This document shows, piece by piece, positions 58,774 through 64,000 of a stretch of 64,000 nt of DNA (positions are counted from its first letter, which is position 1; every line of letters starts with the position of its first letter). The stretch spans positions 1,116,001 through 1,180,000 of the forward strand of contig NZ_CP101989.1 in NCBI RefSeq assembly GCF_024508275.1. Direction: 5' to 3'. Source of the DNA: Cellulomonas wangsupingiae (GTDB lineage: Bacteria > Actinomycetota > Actinomycetes > Actinomycetales > Cellulomonadaceae). The notes below the pieces were generated by a model. That model ran no database searches and was not told where the DNA came from. It saw only the letters and a program-made list of their open reading frames with translations. The position numbers were made by a program, and so were the translations under genes.

Positions 58774-59301
58774 GTGGACACCACACCTGCCCCCGAAGCA
58801 CCCGTGCCGCCGACGACGAGCGACGCGCCGGACCCTCACCCGCACGGCCCGCTCGCGGTGCTCGAGCTCACCGCCTGGTGTGCGCTGGTGCTGGTGACGG
58901 CCAACGCGGCCGTCGGCTTCCTGCTCGTCCTGATGTCGCCGGTCGCGGGGGAGGGTGCCGCGATCCACGGCATCACCCTGGCGGTCGTCTCGGTCGTCGC
59001 GGTGCTCCCCGTGCTCGTCGTGGGGTGGCCGCTGGGCGTGCTCACGGCGTGGCTCCTGCGTCGCGAGCCGCGCGAGGGCCGGCACGTCCTCGTGTTCGCG
59101 CTGGTCGGCGCGGTCGCGGCCGTCCTCCTCGGCGGTGTCGGGCGCACCGCGCTGCCGGACGCCGGGCTCCTGGCGCTGCTGGCCGCCGAGGGCGCGCTCG
59201 GCGCGGGCGCCGGGAGGATGCTCCTGGGCCGGGCCCGGCGGGCTCGTGCGCTGCGGCGAGCGGGCGCGGGGCTGGGCGTCACAGCGGCGGTCGTGGCATG
59301 A
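58774..59301 (+). CDS. Membrane protein of the TetR operon
   Basis: Not recognised. About 175 residues with a Pro/Thr/Asp-rich N-terminal tail and four hydrophobic helices (ALVLVTANAAVGFLLVL, TLAVVSVVAVLPVLVV, VLVFALVGAVAAVLL and a final Ala/Leu one), ending in a basic tail. GTG 58774 is 6 nt after the -10, so it is probably leaderless. The stop overlaps the ATG of the TetR regulator. It and the protein downstream are probably the regulated output. Confidence 0.7.
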   Translation: MDTTPAPEAPVPPTTSDAPDPHPHGPLAVLELTAWCALVLVTANAAVGFLLVLMSPVAGEGAAIHGITLAVVSVVAVLPVLVVGWPLGVLTAWLLRREPREGRHVLVFALVGAVAAVLLGGVGRTALPDAGLLALLAAEGALGAGAGRMLLGRARRARALRRAGAGLGVTAAVVA

Positions 59302-59960
59302 GCACGCGCCGCACGGCCGAGGAGACGCGCGACCTGATCCGCGCGACCGCGCTGCGGCTGTTCCGCGAGCGCGGCTACGACGCGACGACGATGCGGGCCG
59401 TCGCGCAGGAGGCCGGCGTGGCCGTCGGCAACGCGTACCACCACTTCGCGTCGAAGGACGAGCTGGTGCAGGAGCTGTACCTCGAGGTCAACCGGGAGCA
59501 CGTCGAGCGGGCGCGCGAGCTGCTCGCCGACGACGGCGACCTGGCGTCGCGGCTGCGCACCACCTGGCACGCCGCCGTGGACGTGTTCGCGCCGTACCGC
59601 CGGTTCGGCGTCGAGTCCATCGGGACCGCGATCCGGCCCGGGTCCTCCGCCAGCCCGTTCTCCGCGACGTCGTCCCCCACCGCGGACCTGAGCCGCGCCC
59701 TCTTCCGGGACGTCGTGGACGGGGCGCGGCCCGCCGTCCCGTCGGCGCTGCGCGCGGACCTGCCGGAGCTGTTGTGGCTCGCGCAGCTCGGCCTCACCGT
59801 GTTCTGGGTGCACGACACGTCGCCCGACGCGCGCCGCACCCGCGCGCTCGTCGACGGCCTCGCCCCGCTGGTCGGCCGGCTCGTCTCGTTGGCGCGCCTG
59901 CCCGTGGCCTCCGGCGTCGCCCAGGAGGCGCTGCGCCTGGTCGCGACGGTCCGCGCATGA
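59298..59960 (+). CDS. TetR-family transcriptional regulator
   Basis: 220-residue repressor. The N-terminal helix-turn-helix (about 10-55) is typical: ETRDLIRATALRLFRERGYDATTMRAVAQEAGV in short pieces, ending VGNAYHHFASKDELVQ. The rest is an effector-binding helical domain of unknown ligand. Overlaps the gene before (ATGA) and the one after, so it is the middle gene of a three-gene operon and very likely represses the tandem operators at 58740-58766. Confidence 0.9.
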   Translation: MSTRRTAEETRDLIRATALRLFRERGYDATTMRAVAQEAGVAVGNAYHHFASKDELVQELYLEVNREHVERARELLADDGDLASRLRTTWHAAVDVFAPYRRFGVESIGTAIRPGSSASPFSATSSPTADLSRALFRDVVDGARPAVPSALRADLPELLWLAQLGLTVFWVHDTSPDARRTRALVDGLAPLVGRLVSLARLPVASGVAQEALRLVATVRA

Positions 59961-60397
59961 TGCGGCACTGGACCGCTCCGGCGGTGCTCGGCGTCCTCGC
60001 CGCCGTCCTGACCGTCTGGTGCCTCGGCGTCCTCGAGGTGCTGCTCACCGACGGCCTCGGGTCGGCCGCCCTCACCGTCCCGGCGCTCCGCCTGGTGTAC
60101 GCGGCCGGCCCGGCCGTGCTGTGCGCCGTGCCGCTCGTGGTGATCACGCGTGCCGTGCTGCCCCGCGCGGGCGGCTCGCCAGGGGTGTACGCGCTGCTCG
60201 GCCTGGTCGGCGGGGCCCTCGTGGGGGTCGCGCAGACGGGCGTGCTGCTGTCGGCCTGGCCGTGGGAGCTGTCCGCGGCGGCGGCCCGGGAGATGGTCGG
60301 CCTCCCGGCACTGGGCGGTCTCGTCGGAGGGGTGGTCGCGGGCGTCGTGCGCGCGCGTCGCTCCCCGCGCGACCTGGCGGCGGCACGCGACCGCTGA
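59957..60397 (+). CDS. Four-helix membrane protein, third gene of the TetR operon
   Basis: 146 residues with four predicted helices (VLGVLAAVLTVWCLGVL, LVYAAGPAVLCAVPLVVI, VYALLGLVGGALVGVAQTGVLL and LGGLVGGVVAGVVRA). No family recognised; the start ATG 59957 overlaps the TetR stop. Possibly works with the other membrane protein of the operon. Confidence 0.7.
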   Translation: MMRHWTAPAVLGVLAAVLTVWCLGVLEVLLTDGLGSAALTVPALRLVYAAGPAVLCAVPLVVITRAVLPRAGGSPGVYALLGLVGGALVGVAQTGVLLSAWPWELSAAAAREMVGLPALGGLVGGVVAGVVRARRSPRDLAAARDR

Positions 60398-60436
60398 CCG
60401 GGGCGCGTCCCGCGCCCGGCCGCGGTGGCGCCGCGC

Positions 60437-60442
60437 GATGAT
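60437..60442 (+). promoter_or_regulatory. -10 element of leaderless nagA
   Basis: GATGAT ends 6 nt before ATG 60449. Confidence 0.45.
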
Positions 60443-60448
60443 GTGGTC

Positions 60449-61696
60449 ATGGTGAGCGACCTGCCCGACCCGGCCGGCGCACTGCTGGTCCGGGGTGACG
60501 TCGTGACCCCCGCGGGCGTCCTGGCCGACGCCGTCGTGGTGGTGCGCGGCGACGAGATCGCGTGGGTGGGTCCCGCCGGTGACGTCCCGGCCCGCCACGT
60601 GCCGCCGCCACCCCCGGCGGGCACGCTCGTGCTGCCCGGCCTGGTGGACCTGCACTGCCACGGCGGTGGGGGAGCGAGCCTCCCGGACGCGACGACGACG
60701 CGCGAGGTGCGCCAGGCCGCGGACGAGCACCTGCGGCACGGCACGACGACACTGGTCGCGTCCCTCGTCACGGCGCCGCCTGACGTGCTGCTCGCGCGGA
60801 CGGCGCTGCTCGCCGACGCGGCCGACGACGGTGTGGTCGCCGGGATCCACCTGGAGGGCCCGTTCCTGTCCCGTGCCCGGTGCGGCGCGCAGGACCCCAG
60901 GGACATGTGCGACGGCGACGCGGACCTGGTCCGCCAGCTCGCGGGCGCGGCGCGCGGGCACCTGGTGTCCATGACCGTCGCTCCCGAGGTGCCGGGCGTC
61001 GCCGGCGGTGGCGACGACGTGCTCGCGGCGCTGGTCGACGCCGGTGCCCTGCCGTCCGTGGGGCACACGGACGGGTCGGCCGAGGAGGTCGAGGCCGCGG
61101 TGACGCGGGCGTTCGACCTGCTGGCCACGTCGCCGCGGGCACGTGGTCCTCGACCCACGGCGACGCACCTGTTCAACGGGATGCGCCCGCTGCACCACCG
61201 GGACCCGGGCCCGGTCGCCGCGTGCCTGGCGGCCGCGGCGCGTGGCGAGCTCGTCGTCGAGCTCGTCGCCGACGGCACGCACCTGGCCCCCGCGACGGTG
61301 CGCGCGGTCCTGGAGCTCGTCGGTCCGGACGGCGCGGTGCTGGTGACCGACGCGATGGCGGCGGCCGGCATGCCCGACGGCGACTACCGGTTGGGGGCGG
61401 CCGCCGTCCGCGTGGCCGACGGTGCCGCGCGGCTCCTCGAGCACGCCCCGGACGGGTCCGTGCGTGCCGGCGCGATCGCGGGCGGCCTCGCGCACCTCCT
61501 GGACGTCGTGCGCGCCACGGTGGCGGCGGGGGTCGGGCTTCCCGCAGCGGTCCGGGCCGCCTCCGCGACGCCCGCCCAGGTGCTGGGCCGGCACGACGTC
61601 GGCGCGCTGGTCGTGGGGCGCCGCGCGGACCTGCTCGTGACCACCGCGGACCTGCGGCCGGTCCGGGTCGCCCGCGCCGGGGTCTGGGTCGCCTGA
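60449..61696 (+). CDS. nagA: N-acetylglucosamine-6-phosphate deacetylase
   Basis: Amidohydrolase removing acetate from GlcNAc-6-phosphate in amino-sugar catabolism. The 415-residue protein has the metal-site H-x-H in HCHGGGG (about 69), HLEGPF with the metal Glu (about 134), SVGHTDGS, THLFNGM, and the catalytic Asp in TDAM (about 301). No nagB or PTS gene is adjacent; the gene stands between the TetR operon and a convergent LacI gene. Confidence 0.93.
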   Translation: MVSDLPDPAGALLVRGDVVTPAGVLADAVVVVRGDEIAWVGPAGDVPARHVPPPPPAGTLVLPGLVDLHCHGGGGASLPDATTTREVRQAADEHLRHGTTTLVASLVTAPPDVLLARTALLADAADDGVVAGIHLEGPFLSRARCGAQDPRDMCDGDADLVRQLAGAARGHLVSMTVAPEVPGVAGGGDDVLAALVDAGALPSVGHTDGSAEEVEAAVTRAFDLLATSPRARGPRPTATHLFNGMRPLHHRDPGPVAACLAAAARGELVVELVADGTHLAPATVRAVLELVGPDGAVLVTDAMAAAGMPDGDYRLGAAAVRVADGAARLLEHAPDGSVRAGAIAGGLAHLLDVVRATVAAGVGLPAAVRAASATPAQVLGRHDVGALVVGRRADLLVTTADLRPVRVARAGVWVA

Positions 61697-61727
61697 CGCG
61701 AGGCGGCGCGCCGCGGGGTCGGCGCGG

Positions 61728-62735
61728 TCAGTGCGCGGCGCCGGCCGTGCTCGCGCCCTCGACCAGGACGGGAGCCAGCAGCCGCGTCTCCGCGGGCTCG
61801 GCGCGTTCGACACGCGCCATCGCCATCTCCACCGCGACCCTGCCGATGGCGTGCGCGGGGATGTCGACGTGGGTCAGCTCCAGCGGCTGGTCGCCGGCGA
61901 CGTCCGCCGGGCAGACCCCGACGACGGAGACGTCCTCGGGCACGCGCCGGCCGCGGTCCCGCAGGCTCGACAGCACCCAGGGCAGGGCCGTCTCGTTGTG
62001 GACCACGAGGCCCGTCACGCCGGGCAGCCGCGCCAGCACGGCGTCGACCGCCGCGACCGCGCCGGCCATGGACGGCTCGCACGGCTCGACGACACCGTCG
62101 ACCCCTGCCACCCGCGCCGCCTGCTCGAAGCCGTGGATCATGCGCTCGGCGTACGACGTGTGCCGGTCGAGGACCGCACGGGGGGAGCCGAGGAGGGCGA
62201 TCTGCCGGTGGCCGAGGGCCGCGAGGTGTCGGACCGCGAGCTGCGCCGCGGCCCGGAAGTCCAGGTCGACGCACGACAGGCCCTCGGGGTCGCGCGGCAG
62301 GCCGATGAGCACGGCGGGCTGGCGGAGCCGCGCGAGGACCGGGACGCGGGGGTCGTCGGCCTCGATGTCCATCATGACGAGCGAGTCCACCATCGAGCCG
62401 GAGGCGACGCGCTCCATGCCGGCGATCTCGTCGGACGTGAGCAGCAGGACGTCGTGGTCGAACGTCCGGGCGGTGGTGACCACGCCGGTGACGAACTGCA
62501 TGATCACCGAGACGTCCACGTCGATGCGCAGCGGCGCCATGAGACCCAGGACGTTGGTGCGGCTGGAGGCCAGCGCGCGGGCGCCGGCGTGCGGCCGGTA
62601 GTCGAGGTCGAGGATCGCCCGCTCGACCCGCTGCCGGGTCGGTGCGGAGATCGGACGCTTGCCGGACAGCACGTACGACACCGTGGAGGTCGACACCCCG
62701 GCCGCCCGGGCCACATCATCGATCGTGGTCGCCAC
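61728..62735 (-). CDS. LacI-family transcriptional regulator
   Basis: 335-residue repressor. N-terminal HTH (about 3-24, TIDDVARAAGVSTSTVSYVL), hinge helix around ARALASSRTNVLG, and a periplasmic-binding-protein-like effector domain. It is divergent from the GH1 beta-glucosidase, which it is likely to control, and convergent with nagA. Cellobiose is a candidate inducer given the CebR/CelR-like box nearby, but the recognition helix does not by itself decide. GTG start with GGAG 4 nt upstream. Confidence 0.9.
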   Translation of the reverse strand: MATTIDDVARAAGVSTSTVSYVLSGKRPISAPTRQRVERAILDLDYRPHAGARALASSRTNVLGLMAPLRIDVDVSVIMQFVTGVVTTARTFDHDVLLLTSDEIAGMERVASGSMVDSLVMMDIEADDPRVPVLARLRQPAVLIGLPRDPEGLSCVDLDFRAAAQLAVRHLAALGHRQIALLGSPRAVLDRHTSYAERMIHGFEQAARVAGVDGVVEPCEPSMAGAVAAVDAVLARLPGVTGLVVHNETALPWVLSSLRDRGRRVPEDVSVVGVCPADVAGDQPLELTHVDIPAHAIGRVAVEMAMARVERAEPAETRLLAPVLVEGASTAGAAH

Positions 62736-63146
62736 GTCGCTCCGTTCGTCGGGTGGTTGCGCGCCTCGCGGACCGCGCTCCCTCCCGCGTGATCCGGCTC
62801 ACCCTAGCGTCCGGTCCCGGGCCGGTGAGGTGCGTCCTGGCGGAGTCTCACCCGCGGTGTCACACGGACGGACCCGCAAGCGCTTCAACGTCCACTTGGG
62901 TCAGGTGCCCCGGGTGTCCGGCTCCGCGGCGTGATTCGCGATCCTCGTCGCGGCGATACGAGTCGAAGCGCATCGACGACGCCGTGCGCACCCGTCGGCG
63001 ACGTCCGGGCCCGATCATCCCAGGGGTGCGGGAGCGGTCCCATCTGTGTATCGTATCGATTCGATTCGCGCGGCACCGTGGCCGTGCGGACGCGGTGAGA
63101 GGCCCCCCGGCCCGCCGCGCCACCGTCTGCCGTCCCGGAGGCCCCC
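62736..63146. promoter_or_regulatory. Divergent regulatory region lacI / GH1 beta-glucosidase
   Basis: 411 nt with no gene. It holds aagcgctt (62878-62885), the core of a LacI-type operator; cgggagcggtccca (63029-63042), matching the CebR/CelR operator TGGGAGCGCTCCCA at 12 of 14 positions; TATCGT (63049-63054), a plausible -10; and atcgattcgat (63055-63065), an 11-bp palindrome at the probable transcription start. The CebR-like box lies in the promoter spacer, a typical repressor position. Confidence 0.55.
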
Positions 63147-64000
63147 ATGATCAGCACGACGCGGCCGTCCGGCCGCCCGTTCCCCTCGGACTTCCTGTGG
63201 GGCTCGGCGACCGCCTCGTACCAGATCGAGGGCGCCGCCCACGAGGACGGCCGCGCACCGTCGATCTGGGACACCTTCTCCCACACGCCCGGCAAGGTGC
63301 TGAACGGCGACACGGGGGACGTCGCCATCGACCACTACCACCGGGTCCCGCAGGACGTCGCGATCATGCAGGACCTCGGGCTCCAGGCCTACCGCTTCTC
63401 CGTCGCGTGGTCGCGGGTCCTGCCCGCAGGGACCGGCGCCGTGAACCAGGCCGGGCTCGACTTCTACTCCGACCTGGTCGACCGGCTGATCGCGGCCGGC
63501 ATCAAGCCCGTCGTCACGCTGTACCACTGGGACCTGCCGCAGACGCTCGAGGACGCCGGTGGCTGGACCGAGCGCGCGACGGCGTACGCGTTCGCCGAGT
63601 ACGCACGTGTCGTCGCCCGGGCGCTCGGTGACCGCGTCCACCTGTGGACCACGCTCAACGAGCCCTGGTGCTCCGCGTTCCTCGGCTACGGCTCCGGTGT
63701 CCACGCCCCCGGGGTCACCGAGCCCGCCGCCGCCCTCGCCGCGGTGCACCACCTCAACCTCGCGCACGGGCTCGGCGCCGCAGCGATCCGTGACGAGCTG
63801 GGTGCCGACACGCCCGTCTCGATCACGCTCAACCTGCACGTCACGCGGGCCGCGTCGCCGGCGCCGGCCGACGTGGAGGCGAAGCGACGCATCGACACCA
63901 TCGCCAACGAGGTCTTCCTCGGCCCGCTGCTGGAGGGCGCGTACCCGCAGCAGGTCTTCGCGGACACGGCCGCGATCAGCGACTGGTCCTTCGTGCAGGA
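63147..64000 (+). CDS. GH1 beta-glucosidase (N-terminal part, runs off the window)
   Basis: Cytoplasmic family 1 glycoside hydrolase that would cleave cellobiose and other short beta-glucosides. About 284 residues are in the window: the GH1 opening [43 protein letters not shown], and the acid/base Glu in TLNEPW (about residue 172). The nucleophile E in the later TENG motif is beyond the end. No signal peptide. ATG 63147 follows CGGAGG by 5 nt. Confidence 0.95.
   Translation, partial: MISTTRPSGRPFPSDFLWGSATASYQIEGAAHEDGRAPSIWDTFSHTPGKVLNGDTGDVAIDHYHRVPQDVAIMQDLGLQAYRFSVAWSRVLPAGTGAVNQAGLDFYSDLVDRLIAAGIKPVVTLYHWDLPQTLEDAGGWTERATAYAFAEYARVVARALGDRVHLWTTLNEPWCSAFLGYGSGVHAPGVTEPAAALAAVHHLNLAHGLGAAAIRDELGADTPVSITLNLHVTRAASPAPADVEAKRRIDTIANEVFLGPLLEGAYPQQVFADTAAISDWSFVQ

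Overview
This is a very GC-rich, densely coded chromosomal segment of an actinomycete. Synteny, a family 2 cellulose-binding module, a GH1 beta-glucosidase with a CebR/CelR-like operator, and a fused AdhE together point to Cellulomonas or a close relative in the Micrococcales (inference; no 16S rRNA is in the window). It holds about 60 protein genes, one tRNA and no rRNA, IS element, prophage or CRISPR array.

1-11.7 kb is nucleoside and deoxyribonucleoside catabolism: the end of a nucleoside-type ABC permease, cdd, deoA, a small acidic ORF, add and deoC. Then comes a secreted multidomain protein with parallel beta-helix repeats and a CBM2, followed by a phosphohexo/pentomutase, a purine nucleoside phosphorylase, an LpdA-type flavoprotein lacking the redox disulfide, and a Nudix hydrolase. 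Phosphorolysis by DeoA and PunA, isomerisation by the mutase and cleavage by DeoC would turn nucleosides into acetaldehyde and glyceraldehyde-3-phosphate.

11.7-21.6 kb is the acyl-CoA carboxylase neighbourhood: biotin carboxylase/BCCP, maf, a VKOR-family protein, a DUF885 peptidase-like protein, accE, an unknown 185-aa gene, accD, birA and a class III adenylate cyclase. The order cdd-deoA-add-pmmB-deoD-lpdA-accA3-maf-accE5-accD5-birA follows the Mycobacterium tuberculosis arrangement.

21.6-34.1 kb is more accessory. An AbiEi-antitoxin-like gene is bracketed by copies of a 19-bp repeat. A membrane protein with PEPT repeats, an SRAP (YedK/HMCES) DNA-protein crosslink protein, a Bcr/CflA transporter, an aminotransferase, a small lipoprotein, bifunctional AdhE, an AI-2E-family exporter, a membrane protein of unknown role and a flavodoxin follow. 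A tRNA-Arg(CCG) with a strong terminator closes this part.

34.3-58.7 kb is the classic argS-lysA-hom-thrC-thrB-rho-rpmE-prfA-prmC-tsaC-wecA-atpIBEFHAGDC-DUF2550-nucS block. A heme oxygenase gene with an iron-box-like site is inserted between lysA and hom, and a membrane-anchored PemK/MazF-like protein sits between rho and rpmE.

58.7-64 kb holds an operon of two membrane proteins around a TetR regulator with tandem operators on its promoter, nagA, a LacI regulator, and the start of a GH1 beta-glucosidase that runs off the window.

A recurrent regulatory feature is a TANNNT/GATNNT hexamer 5-7 nt before the start codon of about fourteen genes. This is the signature of leaderless mRNAs and was used to choose several start codons. 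Most long ORFs on the opposite strand are shadows produced by the base composition.
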